64,000 bases of DNA from Zoroaster sp. YZ-2022 (taxonomy: Eukaryota > Echinodermata > Asteroidea > Forcipulatida > Zoroasteridae), in the NCBI GenBank assembly GCA_029582265.1, contig CM055819.1:5187855-5251854 (forward strand), in the 5' to 3' direction. The position numbers were made by a program, and so were the translations under genes. This document shows positions 14,101 to 29,100 of the stretch, one piece after another; positions within the stretch are counted from its first letter, which is position 1, and each line of letters begins with the position of its first letter. The notes beneath the pieces are model-generated. The model was not told the origin of the DNA. It saw nothing but the letters and a program-made list of their open reading frames with translations, and made no database searches.

Positions 14101-17100
14101 ACAATTTTATGGCAGACAATAAAATGAAGCCCAACGAAACCAAAAGAAAGATGTATACGTTGTATTTCAAAACAAATTGCATTGTTTTACGGTAACATGA
14201 AATAGCGCCCGAGTGGACATTATTCCACGTCACGAAATACACCGTTGAATCGTGCGCCCGCCGTAGGTGTGGATCAACACGAGTCTAACACGCGCGCAAC
14301 ATCATTGTCTAAACTCGAGATAAGCAGCAAGAGTAACACTCGAACTCACCCTCTGATGTTGTCAACCTTTTACCCGCCGCCCCAGCGGTCACTTTGGCGT
14401 GTTTTTACGTCAGTGAGTGGCCACCTTGTTCTCCCCCTTGATGCTAAAGTGCCATTTACCCCCCAGTGCCCTAGTGGAGTGCTATCAACCCCGGGGCTAA
14501 TCACACAGGACAAGCGAGAGTTCTATTTTCTTACCACCTCTACGTGTCGGCCACTCGAGGGAACGATTGATGCGAACACCTATACCTCGTCACAGTTACA
14601 GTTTCATGTAAATTGGCCCAGTAACTGCTGTCTTTCTCTTCGTTATGGAATGCAGTATTGAAAGTTAACCATAATGGCGGGTGGACCGTACTAAAATTAA
14701 TAAAACTCCAATGTAGAAACCAATACTATGGCTCACCATAAGATTAAGATTTAGAGCATTTAGGATTAACAAGCTCGTGAAAGAAATTAGCATACTTTCA
14801 TGCCACATAATATCCCATTACTTCATGCATAGAACATGCATAGAATCAACAAATTATTGAAAAATATTTGGAAATCCTAATGCTAGGTTCCCACTGTCGT
14901 GCGATCCGTTACGAACGCCACGATTGGCCATTCGTAGCTGATCGTGGAATTTTTGTTTCCTTTTCTGAAATTTCACGTTTGGATGCGAGTTGATGCGAGT
15001 CGATACGTTCTGGTACGATTTGGTGCGCTTGGATGCGATATAGGCACGATTGGTCAATTTCAGATGACACGATCTGTCACGATCTGGTCTCCCGTTCAGA
15101 TACGATCAGATACGTTCCGATAGGATTGTCCCGATTGAGTCCACGATTGTGTCCCGATCTGACACGATCATCACGATCGGGGTCCCCGATTTTGGACGAT
15201 CTGATACGTGCAGATACGTTCGGATACGTTCCGATACGATCATCACGAACCGATGCGCTCTTTTGCGATCGGATACGATTGTGGTGGCGATGTCTTTCAC
15301 GATCGGGATGGAGATTGATCACGATTTGAGCCACGATTGAACCCCGACGGGTACATATACAGCCCGACTGACCATGGACTTCATTGTTTCTTGAACTTCT
15401 ACAGAGTGAAGACTACAACCCACAATCATTGACCAAACAAATGTGCTCTCTTCAAGTGTAGATCGATGAATGAAGCTCAATCAATCTTGTCCGGTATATA
15501 TATGGTCGCGAGAACTCGTAACAGATCGTGAGCGCCCGTGAAAAAGCGTTACTAATCGTATCTACTCGCATCTACTCGCATCTACTCGCATCTACTCGCA
15601 TCTACTCGCATCTACTCGTATCAACTCGTATCAACTCGTATCAACTCGTATCAACTCGTATCAACTCGTATCAAATCGTGAGTCAATCATGTCCGGTCGT
15701 GAGCGATGGTACCCGACAGAGCGTAACAGATCGTGACAGATCGTGGGAGATCGCAGCGCATCTCAACAGAGCGTGGTGTTTGTCTTGTCCAAGGTTGATC
15801 CCGATCACCACGATTTCGAAGCACTATTAGATGCGATCTGTCGCGCTTTGTTACGATCCAATACGATCTCATGCGATGATCACGATTAAAAATTAATCGT
15901 GTTGATCGTAGAAAATTTTTGAACCGTCCAAACATGTTCTACGATCAACACGATTGCCACGACTGACCTCAAGATCTGATAAGATCTGATAGGATCACCA
16001 CGATTACTCCACGATTAATGCCCCAGTCACATTGGAGCTGCGATTGCCTACGACCATGTCAGTCGTGCGACCTAGGGCGGTCTTGGCCCGGTCGTAGGTT
16101 TTTCTGCGATGTCGGCCTAGCAATCACACAATAAGACCTGTCCCCGACTGGTCTGCGACTTGTAGCCAACTGATAGCACGACTGGTCGCAAGACCTTGAG
16201 GGACTTGTCGTACGATCACCCAAGACTACCTACGATTGTCAAGGATCAGTCGCACGACTAGTCACGCATAGTCGTGTGACTAGTCGTGCATTCGCACGAC
16301 AAGTCGTGCGAATAGTCGTGCATAGTCGTGCGACTGTTGGACGACTGGATAGTCCCACGATGAACCACGACTACGTAAGACCACCCAAGACTTGTAGCAC
16401 GACCATCGCACGACTATTGAAGACCTACCTACGACCAGCTACGACCAGTTTGGTCGCAGCCAGGTTTTTGAACATGATCGAAAACCTCCCCAAGACCGAA
16501 TTCGGTCTTGCGACTACCCAAGACCACCCGCAACCACCCGGGACTTGTCGCAGGACTTTTCTACGATTCCTTGTAATTTCCAGTCGCAGACGATCGTAAC
16601 CTGTTGTAAGTTGTCGTATCCTCCAGTGTGACTGGGGCATAAGACCACGATTTCAATCGTGGCGCGAATCGTGATAGTGGGAACGGGGCATAAGGTTTTC
16701 CCAACTATACCTGTAAGATTTTTCTTTAACTGTTATGGGGAAAGACTGTTAGATACTTTCCCAACCGCAAAGAAATACTCCAGTTTCCAAAGATATTCTG
16801 AAAAATCCGCTTAACAGCAACATACGACCACTTTTTCACGTGTTTGTTGGTCCACGAAAATGCTCAACATCTGAATCTGAAAAGGCGTTGTTGAGCCGTA
16901 TTTCCACAATTCCTCAATTGCACAGCCCTCGTCACCAAGCTGTGTTTTATATAGTCTGGGCGCATGGGTGCATCCCTAAGTAATAAAGCGCTCACACGTT
17001 CGCACATAGTCTGCATGACTGCGTCACTTCGCACTAGAAGATTATTTGAAGAGGATAAATAAATTAAACAAAAAGAGTTCATTTGGTCATAATACTTTCG

Positions 17101-20100
17101 GGTTGGTGTTGTGATGTTTATTCTATGTAAACTCGAATACTGACTGAACGTACGTCATTTCCAGTCACTGTGTTCATCTCAAACTAGGACACTGATTCCA
17201 TGCCCTGTTGAAAGTCTGCTCTGATTGTAATGCTATTACCCTTTAAGCTATGGTACGGTCACAGCATGGTGAATTTCCCTACACTGCAAAAACTGTGTTG
17301 TTAAAAACAACACAATTGGTTTTATATTAGGCAACTCGCACAATATAAACACCATGGAAGAATAAAGTTGACACCACTAGTGTTATTTTAACACCTCGGT
17401 TTTTGCAGCGTATAGGCATTAGTTGATGAACAAAATGCAGTATACAAACCATCAGTGGTTGACTCGGTATACGATGGAGAGTCATAGACCTATCTCTGGT
17501 GCTTTCTGTGATAAAACAGCGGAGGTTTTGACGGGTATCCGGATACCCGACCGAAACTGTCGTTACCCAGTTCCATTTTTTAGGTTCCAATTACCCGTAA
17601 ACGACTTTTGAAACTTTCCACTAAAATTTAAGCCACACAAATGGTGCCCGATTGTTAACAAAATGTGTGTGGGGAACATATTAGCCAGAGGGGTGTCTGG
17701 GTGTCTTTTGGACACCCTGTTTCAATTTTGGACACCCTATTTCATCTGTCATTATGTACAAGTATCGTAAGTGAACAATTTGGACACCCAGTTTTGAAAT
17801 TTCCAGCAAATTTGGACACCCACTTTCTAAATCCTGGCTAACACTTTTAAATATAGAGGCGGGAAATTATTACAGTAAGACCACATTAATTATCTCGTAA
17901 AACAAGAGAAACTTGTGTTCATATTAGTTATTTTATACATTCAGGAGTATTTATGTGTTTTTACAAAATTGTTTACAAGTACCCGGGTATCCGAAGATTT
18001 CCAATTTCGGCTATCCGGTTCTGAAAATAACCGAAAATGCACAGCCTTACAACGGCCATAGCTTCCTTAAAGATGGTCCCAAAGCATCTCGTGGGATAGT
18101 TTGCGTTGGATGATCTTTCCACGTCTATTCGGCCGGTTTGATATCTTCAATGAATATTCTCTCGTTCATCTAAACCATCGGCAAATTACGCATTCACTCA
18201 GCGGACTGCCACACAGTTCGCTGGTTTATACCCAGTGCTCATGCAGGAACATGCTGTGGAGACACATTTTATCATGATTGCCCATTCATGTTAAAGATCA
18301 GGTATAGTGTAGAATTACTAAATAAATGGTCGAATTTATAAGTTAAAACTTATTTTGTGTGTACACGATTGATAATATCAATCTTTCCTAGAATTTTCTT
18401 TTCTCTGTGGTGCTGTTATTTCACAACGAAGTATTGTAAATATTACTTCATCAGAAAAGGTACCCTTTCCTAAAATCCACATAATAGTAAGATCATTAGG
18501 TTTACGGGTAACACCATGTATATAATAATCTCTTCTTGGAAGAAGTGATGCATGCTCTGAAAAGAACCAGCTGTGAGGATAGTTCTCGACGTTTCGATCA
18601 TTGTGCTCTGTCGGTCTTCAGGATGGTGTCATCCATGCAAAGGTTCAAATCACATTCACATAAGAATATAAAAATTATATTATGAACAATCTAAATGCAT
18701 AAGCCCTATGCATAGACAGTGTTATAGTTTGTTTATTGTGTACCATATCAGCTTCGTGCACATCGACCGTAGCCCTCTAGCGGTGAGGATCCCTATAGCA
18801 TCGATTCCGAGTTCAAGGCATTTAGCGTTTACAGACAAACGTAAGGGGTGGTGGCGCCGCGGTTACGTCACTGGAATGATTAAATAAAGTCATTTTATAT
18901 ACAAACCAGAAAATCTCACTGCTTTATCCTACCCTCTCACCCACCTTTCAGGTATCACACCTTTTCCTGTGTTGTGGATTGCCTTGTTGGACTAATCATT
19001 ATAAGGTGGTTTTCTACTTTAAAACGTGTTTTTATTTCCCCCACAGTGGAAAAGTCTTTGGTGGTAACTGTTAAAGCTATTTAATGTAAAATATGGAGTC
19101 TTAGCGCACGCTATCACCAGTCCCCTGACTACAATCGAGTTTTCGTAAATAGCGCCACCATACGACCATGAACGGAGTCCATATCTATTCAAATAAAGTA
19201 TTATAGCAGAAGCAGTGTTGCCAACCGTTACCTATTATGGATACCTTCGCTTTAAGTGGCACAGACCTTATTTGCGTATTTTTTCAGACATCGCTCGAGA
19301 AATCAAGAGATACATTCCTAATGGGTGAAGATACTGTGACAGAGTTGCAAGGCAGGCTCGGGTGTAGTGCACTATTAAACTCAAGTGCGATGAATAAATC
19401 GATCGGTGTGTATAGGGTAGTGTAGGCGCAAATAGAATCGACCATCGGGGGACCGGCCTCAGGAAGCCCACTGCCCGAGTGGGTTCAGTGAGTCATGATG
19501 TGCCCTTCTTAATAATCTAAGGCAGTAGGTACCAGCGGTAAATATAATCAAATTATTATTATCATATTATTCTATGTATTTCTGATAATGAAACCAATGA
19601 TTCATCGATAGCGCCCATAGAAATTTAACTCGTACAAATCCTGACGAAATATGTAAAGAGAAGATGAGGAAGACATTATTTAGGAGGAAAGATTTAGGAG
19701 GAAAACCAGAGACCAATTATTAACCTTTACTTTCCCCCCCCCCCTATTCCTCCAAAATCCACCCCCTGATTTTGCTTAGTTTTGGTGGCTTGAGTACTCC
19801 ACAATATATATATATAGGCCCAGCGAATTGAGCCATGTGTATACCAAATCCATCCAACTCCACCGGCTGCTTAAAGATAGTGCACTGTAAAAACTCCAGG
19901 GCTAGATTTGACCCGGAAAAGGGTGCCACGGGGTCAGACCCATTTCTGGGTCAGACCCATTTCTGGGTCAGACCCATCCAGAATGCGTGTCAGAAATGTT
20001 AGTATGACCCGGAATCCGAGTCGGAAATGTTAGTGTTCTGGGTCAGTCTGACCTAAATCGGTCTGATCCCAAAATGGGTCTGGCCCCAAAATGGGTCTGG

Positions 20101-23100
20101 GCCCCTGGGACCCTTTTCCGGGTTAAATCTAACCCTGGAGTTTTTAGAGTGTAGAGGGAAAACATACCACATGGAAGGGGCATACTGCAAAGATCAGTAT
20201 TTTGTGAAGGCAATATTGTATATGGATGTGCAAAGTATGTTACTACCCTATCCACGGATCATCTAAATCCGGAAAAATAAAGACCCCATCGTGAAAGCCC
20301 ATAAATAATTCATTTACAGGGCTCACCAGCTCAGTACATTTCCATGACCACTGACTAGATCTATAGAACTCCGCATAAAATGCCAAGAAACAACCCGAGG
20401 ATAAAACCTTCCCGACACCCCTCTAGCTAATAACATTCTCGTGACCCCAATTTGGCAGTGGCGACACCCCATTTGAAAGTGAATGCTCCCAAAGTGACAC
20501 GCATGATGACGAAGCACTTCTGCTGTCGGCTAAGGTTGCCTTAAGATCCATTCTCTTTTAATTGCAACACAAGTTTAGTTCCATTAGAGTTTCGAGTTGC
20601 CACGCACGTCATGTCATATACGATTTATGGTAAGGGGCCGTCGTCCAAGGTGTTGTTATTATCGCATTCCCACGGTAGGTGTAAAAATTGATGGCAGTGT
20701 TGCGTTTTGCTATCGAGGTACGATAGCAACACTTAGGCAATATATCCATGCCACGCCTTGGGCTCTTTTTGGTCGCCTCCAGAGTTATCACTCACCATGA
20801 TGCCGCCATATTTATTTCTCATGGTATATTTTGTCATGATAGCTTTGTCATGATAGCTTTGTCATGATGTCTTTTTCTCTCTGTTGTTGTCGTTTTTCTT
20901 TATTTTGTTGGTCATCAGATTTGTGACTTTCAGTTGTCTGTTTCTGGAATTTCAAGCAAACATTTTTTTCTCTTAAACCTTTTACAAATCCTGTATTACC
21001 ATATCATGTTCTCTCTTTTCTGTCGTATAGTGTTATCAATTTTACATCGTAGTTTTTCCCATCTTTTCTGTCTCCCATCTTTTCTGTCTCCCATCTTTTC
21101 TGTCATCGTATACAACGAATTTTCACAGCAATTTGGGATGTAATACCGGGAATCTATTGCAGTGAAGTGTTTTGCTATCGGGGTACGATAGCGAAACACT
21201 CATCAACGCCACACCGATAGTCTCACGTGGTATTGGCGGTTAATGACACGATCCTCCGTCATTCTGATCCATTCTTTCGCCTTGACTCAGGGAATTGAAA
21301 CTTGGCCGAAGGCAGGGTCAAATTCCTGAGTTGATCAGCCTTTGATCGTAATCTGAAAACGTCTTCATTGGCCATTCACCATTAGTAACGCCAACGTGGG
21401 CTTTGAGTTATTGTTTAATATTATCATCGACGTCAGCTGAATAGACTGTTTATGCAACATGAGATGTCAGTGCATCTGTTTTCCAAGGATTTCAAGAAAG
21501 TCAATATTTAATTAACTCAACAATTTTGTCGTAATTTCAAAACCAACAATTATTTTCTGAGAAATATTGAAAATGTTGGTCGCTGTATACATAATTATAG
21601 ATTCACATCTCGGGTAACACTCATTTTTGTCGCGATGCACCATATATAGAATTTTACATACGTTTAGGTTTGAAATTGCATTGGCATGTACAGTTGCTCA
21701 CTTAATTAACGGGAAAATACAGGTTTGATGCTGAAAACCGGCATGTGACACTGTACTACCTGACCAAAACTAACCATTGGGATGGTTTATGCCTGGTACA
21801 TGGATATATGATTTGTATGTGTGTATATGTTACTCTCATTAATGGCAACACCTCAGAGCTCAGACGCATTATTACATTTTGATCTCGGGTTCATTTAAAT
21901 GCAAGGTTGGCCACCCCGCTTGCTGATGATATCGACCATGCACCTCGCATGTTTTCACCAATTTTGCCAACTCGCTCGTACGAACTGATAAAATATTGGG
22001 AGCATGAGTGCTGGGAGTTACCGGTTAGTTCGCCAACCGTTTAACCGAAACGTTCACAGTCGGTTAACCGGTTAAACCGACAGTTGGCAGCCGATAGCCA
22101 CACAAACTATAGTCGGCAAATGGAACATGTGTATTTTAAATCAAAAAGCACCAATAAACTTCCAGCAACGATTGTTTAATAACCAGTCTAGAACCACAAA
22201 ATGGGCGGAAAATTATTCCATTTTTTTTAATTTTTAATTTTTTTTTTAAATATTGGTTTCGGTTAGCCGGTTAGCAAATTTCTAAACGGTTAGTGCAGTT
22301 TCGGTCGGTTAACCGGTTAACCGTCCCCACACTAGCCGGAGCATGTTTCTTCTTTCTTTCTCGATACTAGGTACTAAGGGGTCTTTTATCTAAGCAAATA
22401 CGTCCATTTTCCTTACGGTAGCTTTATATCAAGAATGTAATACCACAACGCGCTCAACAATAGCCAGAGGAATTAACACGGTTCAGGAAAAATTGTTGTC
22501 ATCATTATACCCTTATACACAAAATAAACACATACAATTTCAGTCAACTGGAAGTTGGGGGAAATAAATCCCACAATATCCTTACGAGCAACAGGGCATG
22601 GAATCGGAGTGCTCGCCTTAGATTAACTCAGTGACTGAAAATAATACACCACATGATACGGTCATATTACCATTGTTGCTGCATAAATGAGCCAGTCATA
22701 TTTCAGTCACTGTGTTCATCTTAATAAGTAGGACACCAATTCCATGCCCTGTCGAAAGTCTGCTCTGATCGTGACGATGCCGTCCCTTTTAATCTGACCC
22801 CGTAAAAGGCAAATTCACGTGATTTTAACGTTTGAAATGTTATTTTTCAGGATGCATTTTGAGCCAATCAACGTCAAAGCTGCCACCTTCGCCAAGGATA
22901 CCAGGCAAAAGTGGTTCTCTGGACAGGGGTGTGACGACACCGCATTAGTATTCTATTCCAAATTCTCAAACGAGGTACGTATCGAGCTCACATTATTAGC
23001 CACAATGAGAGCTAAGAAGTAAGATCAAACACGGCCGCTAAGCAATACAACCAATTAGTTAAGTGACAACAGCAATTATAAGTTGTGTTTAAAATTGCTC

Positions 23101-26100
23101 GGTAACCGTGCATGCTAAACAGTAACGTCTCATTAGTAACTGTGTGAACTTGAAAACGGTTAAACATGACGAGCATGCGCGCACGACGGGGCGTCAAGAC
23201 AGCTGCAAGTCCGTTAAAGAATGCGTCAAATTTTCTGGAGCGGTTGTGGAGTAAAATTAGGACAATTTAATTAGGCTTCTTTTTATACCTCCATATTCTA
23301 TTCCTGGTTGTTTTTCATATAAAAAAGTACCATCGGTATACTGTCATCATGTGCATACTTCAGGTGATGGGGTTATGTATTGTTAAGTTAACACTGTTAA
23401 CCAACCATTGTAAAATTACCATCCTTGCATGCTTAAAAGACAAAGACATAAATTTGTGTCAAAAACACAATTCCTGACTGAAAATTCAGAAATGATCTTT
23501 TCGGTCTGGCGTGCTTTTCTATTTTTTTTTATCAGCTGCCCTAACTGTCTCCATTTTCTCTGATGTCTGTCTCCATTTTCTCTCCAACGTTTTCTTTCTT
23601 TTCTGTAACCATTTTCTACGTTTCTGTTGGCATTTTCTCTTCCTGTCAATGTTTTCTGTTTTAAGTCACCGCTGTTTTTCTGACATCATTTTCGATCTTT
23701 TTATGTGAACGGTTTCTCGCTGTTAAAATGCTGTCGCTTTCCTGTCATAATTTTGGTTCTTTCCGTATCATTTTGTTTACAACTTTGTATCTTTAGTTTC
23801 TGCCATCAATTCCTCCGTTTTCTGTCACCGTTTTATCTCTTTCTGTCAATTTATTATCCCTTTTCCGTCAACTTATTATCCCTTTTCCGTCAATTTATTA
23901 TCCCTTTTCCGTCAACTTATCCCTTTTCCGTCATTATTTCTTCTTGTCAACTGTTTCTCTTTATATGCCACCGTTTTCTCTAGTATTGAACCACTTCAGC
24001 TCTCCGAGCGGTACCTTTTCCTCAATTAATGAATAATTGCAACATGCTTTCAACATTGACACTCTTCGTCATGAATTCCAAAATAGAATTTTGGACGCCT
24101 CTACCGACACTTCACAGTACATTGATTTATAAATATTTCAAGGATTATACTTCAGCTGCACGCTGGCATAAATACAGTACTAGATAACATTCTGTAGACT
24201 GTATCCCCCAGCGTGTTCGCTATATGGGGCGTATTTGGTTGACACATTAACGCAGTATTAATGCGCATATAATGTGATTTACAAAGCAATGCTCGCTGCT
24301 CGCACAGTGGATTATTAAAACCAAATCGCATGTTACATCGTCCGTTAATTCCTTGCAAGGAGGGTGCACTTTCCTTCTTGAAACAATAATTATTTACATA
24401 CGAATTATTCCATCAAAGCAGTGGACATGGGTAAACAAATCTTTGGACTTGCCCTTTCAGTCACGTTCGTCACCAAAGATGTTTCTGAATTTTGGGTTTA
24501 TTAAAACCCTCCTACTAGAGCTGCACTTTAGTGGGAAGTTGCTGTAGAGGTTAAAACCAGTCAACTGCCTGTTTTGACTGTTGACCCAAATGTGCACACA
24601 GGGGCATTTTTTACTGGTTTTAACTGTCATTTTGACCACCCTGAACAATATCAGACAATGATTTTACCAGTCAAAACGGTCGACTCGTTTTGACCTGTAA
24701 ATATACTTACTACACGTAAGGTTTGACATACAGTGTTTGACTTTTAAGTGCACTAGATATATCTTGGCAAGTATATCAACATCATTGACTGAATTTGACC
24801 CTTGTAGTAGGAGGAGAGTTTTAAAAGGACAGGGACTAGCACACCGATTCCATACCCCCTGTTGAAAGTCTGCTCTGATCGTGTAGATATTGTCCCGTTA
24901 AGTGAAAGACCTGTGGGCCTACACTGGTGGCGAAACCGTAGGCACAACTTGACACAGTATACTGTCTCACCAAGAAATCCACCCCTCTCTGCCCTGTGCA
25001 TGCAGTATTGAATGCTTTTATTTTGGCTGGGATATCGCGCCGCCAAATAACATGTTTCCAATGAAAATCTGGCTATAACTCAACACTGGGGGATGCCCAC
25101 ATGTTTTGCAGGCGATTATAGCTGACCAGTTTTATAGGATAATTACTTGTAGCTATCATTTTTCGTGAAAATCCTTGCTTTCCTGAAAATCCTTGCAAAT
25201 CTGCACTGTGTTATTGTTTATGAAATTTGTGCAAATTTAACGTCAGCCACGATGAATACTCCACCAAAAGCACGTCAGCACTGAGTCATCTGGATTTTAC
25301 CGATATACAGTTTGATAGGGATAGACCTCCACCGTGCAAATATTTGTCGATACACCAAAAATACCGCAACAGATCAACCACACACCAGGCAGGCTTAAAG
25401 GTATAGACGCCTGTTTATACACTGCAGATGACGTAAAACAGAACTTTGTTTATTTACTTCTTGTAAAGCTGGTAATTAATGATATCAACTATCAATCTTA
25501 TTTCCAAGAAGTTTTTGTCTGAGGTACTGTCATTTCTAAAGGCCTAGTCATTTTAAACAAAAATAATACTTTCGCTAATTAGTTTTATCGGAAAAGCACT
25601 CTTTGCTAAATAAGGATAAATAAGGGAATAACAGTTTGTTGCGCGGCCTTTACCGCCCGGTTTTGTGAGTGAACAGGCAATAAGGACCGAGCCGAAAGCC
25701 GCAGGTCCTTCTCGCCCGTGACCACTCACAAAACCGGTCGGTAACCTGCGGTAAAGACCAAGCGTCAAACCGATATGCCCATTCATAAATGCCCGTATCG
25801 ATTCCGTTTTCAAAATGTCAATTTTATTGAATACTAAGCCAAATAGAAATGGGCAAATTCACGTTTTGGGGACACACGAAACACTTCCAAATTTCATGAG
25901 TCAGGCGCGTGATTCCAATCTCCGTCACTCTGATTGGTTCAAATCCGCGTCGCGCGTCGCACAAAACAGCTGGCGCAATAATACATCCCCACGTGATTAC
26001 GTTTTGTCCAATCAGATTGTCTAAACTGTCTTGGGCATTTATGAATATAACATACGATGAACACATTTTACTATTATCTCGATAAACAGTATTAAAGGTT

Positions 26101-29100
26101 GTTTCATAGGTTGGTTGTTTAATGATAATATGCTACCTTGAAACAACGGTCTTACCTGACGCAAGAATTTCATACATCTACAAAAGTACTTTAAAGGGGC
26201 AGTATCGTCACGATCAGAGCAGACTTTCAATGGTCAGTGTCCTAGTTTAAGATGAACACAGTGACTGAAAATTACTGGCTTAGGCCTGTTTATGCAGCAG
26301 TAACAGTAATAATTACTTTTTCATGTGGGATATTATTTTCAGTTACTGGGATAATCTAAAAACTAGCACCCCTGATTCCATGCCCTGTTGTACGATATTG
26401 TTCCTTTAATTAGCCCTATATGCCATGTGCAATTATTACAGTGAACCCGAAATGCATCATGGTCGTTTGGGATTAATTAATATGCACATTGCATGAAAAC
26501 ACCCGTGCCGTCTGCTGACCGTGGTATTTTGCCCGAACGATTTGAACTGCATTCGAAAGTAATTTACGTGAATTATTAAAACCGTGGGTCGGATAAAGTA
26601 TCGACTTACTGTTTGGTTACGCGGCCGGCAAGCTGACTTTAACATGCAATGAACTGAGTGAACCTACAAAGGCTTTTCTTGGTTGCCATATATGTCGCCC
26701 TAGTGTTATTTTGGGAGGGGAGGGGAGGGGATAGGGGTTGTTTTCATTGGGTTTCGTGTTTCTAATCTTCACCGGCGCGTCATCACCTCGTTACGCTTGA
26801 GATCGCCGTGTGTTTGCTTGTCCGTGTTTTCGAAATTGTACTGAAATAGTTGTTATTGTTAAAACTGGATGAGTTTAGAATGAACCTGTAACCTTATTTG
26901 CTCAACATTTTTTGTCATTAACAATCGAGGCCTGTGATTTCTCAGGATTTTTTTCCTGATTTCAGGATTTTTTATATTTTTACAAATCTCCCTTTGCCTC
27001 AAAATCTTCTTCAAAGAAGAGAAGTAGCCACCAAGGAAATAAAGAAGTAGCCTGTATTGTGTCCAAACCTCTAGTTTCCTGTTTGTGGGGATGTGGAGAG
27101 TCTGTAAATCCTCCAAAATTAACCATTCAGGAGGCTTTGACCTCTAGACCAAAGGAAGACCCAGGCCCGCTACCAATTTTACAGGATTTTTTACTTTTGT
27201 CAAATCACATCCGTTACAAACCTGTAAGATTTAATATAAAAGAAAATGGGCAAATAATTAATTAGCTTAACTATTTTTTTTTCAATTTTGCTGATACCCC
27301 GAAAAAGATCATCACTGCAGCGCCTGTCCCTGTATCCATATAGCCCTCTGGTGGTGAACTGCACTTCTGCATCGAGTTTGAGGTATTTAGCGACGCCATT
27401 TTGTATCCAAACCGGAAATGCTCAATGCTGTTTTCCAGTCTCTCAAACAGCCCGCTCAAATATACCTTTCTTATGTTTTTGAACACCTTGCTGCACTTCG
27501 CATTGAGCATGAGAAGTGTTTCATCCGCCATTTAAAAAAAAATACCGTGAAAAACTCTAGTAACCGCTAACACTTGAAGTACAAATGAAACAATCATTCA
27601 TGCACTATAGTTACGAGTGATATTTTGGTCTGAAGAGAATAAAGTTTTGAATAAATGCTGCCCTCGAGGGCCGTGACCAGTCCAAAATATAAGGGATGTG
27701 GCTCCGTATGTGGCTCGTAATGGCTTCACCTTGTCGGTTTGGGGGTCATTATTAAAGATATTTGTAATACGCCATACTTGATGTGCAAGTACCCCTGCTT
27801 TAACTTTCTTCAAACCCCGAACTGGGCCCTGAATTTCTCGTGCGGTACGCCACAGTGAACGTCTTTCAAACTTGTTTCGAGTGTCATGATTCTGTGCGCA
27901 CAGACTTGAGTCAATAGACTGGAATCACAAGACATAGGCCTATACAAAATGTACATGACATGAATATTTGAATTTCATGTCCACGAGTACAGTCTGTAGT
28001 TCGCATCACATTACCATTTCAGTTCACGTTGCAGGCTGAATGATATAATAATGTTGGGTTTGGAATCATCTGCATTTAATGTGAATGATAGACTAAGAGT
28101 GGAGTGACACATTTTGCCGTTGAGTCTATAAACCAATACTGCCCCGTACCATTAAAGGCATCCAGTCTCCCCAGTCCAAGACACTTCGTAGTACAAAGAA
28201 CGTACACGCTATATAGAAGTAATCTACTTTATATTCAGAGAAACTTTTTCTATGATAACCGTTATAGATGTATATAGATGGTGTCAATATACCTTTATCT
28301 TGCCGCATGCGCATCAAATCTTTGTCAGAGTTCCTGTATACGCAAGTACAATCATTGTGCTGATTCTCAATACATAATAAGGGATCAGCCTATTTTGTTT
28401 TCCCACCAGGGGCGTGTTTTGGCGAACACGAACGGAAGCTTGTTTCTGACGTCAAATTCTTGACCAGGAACAAGACGGCATAACTACGCAAAAACGAGAA
28501 CGTAACCAGAAATTTGTTTTCACTTTGTGACGTGTTCAATCCTCAATATTTCTCAGAATATACGGTGTAATTTAATTTTTTGCAAAATGGAATTTACTCG
28601 TGAGTGCTAGTAATATATAACAATTAATTTAAAAAAACTTTTCTTTCTTTTTATAAGCTTGAAACCAAGCGTAACCGATCACAAACTTCGGTTCACGTGT
28701 GGTCAGAACAATGACGTTACCGCAGCACAACCAAACCCGCGAAAACGCTTAACCAATGACCGAAGATCAAACGTGTTTCTGGTCAGGGTCGCGAAAATGC
28801 GCCCATGCCTCGGTTTGGTCACGTGCATTTGAATGGATGAAAAACAAGATGGCCACAGCAAGATCATTTTATTTAGTGCACGCAAACCAATGGTGTTCTA
28901 CAAGACCCACAGACAAGCTACTGTTTGCGTAAAGGGTGCCCTAAAATTGTCGTGCACGGAGCGGATAAAGTTGTGGTGTCTGCGGTGCCAGTATCTGACA
29001 TTGACCAGCCAACTCAAATTGAGCATACTATGTATCCTAAAGGGTCAGGACAGACCATAGAGAAAGTACCGATACCGCGTTTTTAAGGACTGTTGAATCG

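Larger units (their letters stand above)
14881..16690. mobile_element. 1.8-kb TWA-target element with satellite-like interior (host of nested element)
   Basis: The termini are TGCTAGGTTCCCACTGTC and GATAGTGGGAACGGGGCA, flanked by TAA (14878-14880, 16691-16693). The interior is almost wholly degenerate CACGAT, GATACG and CGATCTGA words, including an array of 10-bp units. No transposase frame is seen. The 3-bp TAA duplication suggests PIF/Harbinger. Confidence 0.75.

Noticed and set aside
14245..14661. 138-codon open frame on the plus strand
   Set aside because: No domain, signal peptide, conserved cysteine pattern or splice context; it lies in a repeat-rich intron.
28833..29060. 75-codon frame considered as an extra MOLO1-like exon
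   Set aside because: Exon 3 (phase 0) joins the last exon seamlessly within the domain, and this segment lacks family residues and matching phase.
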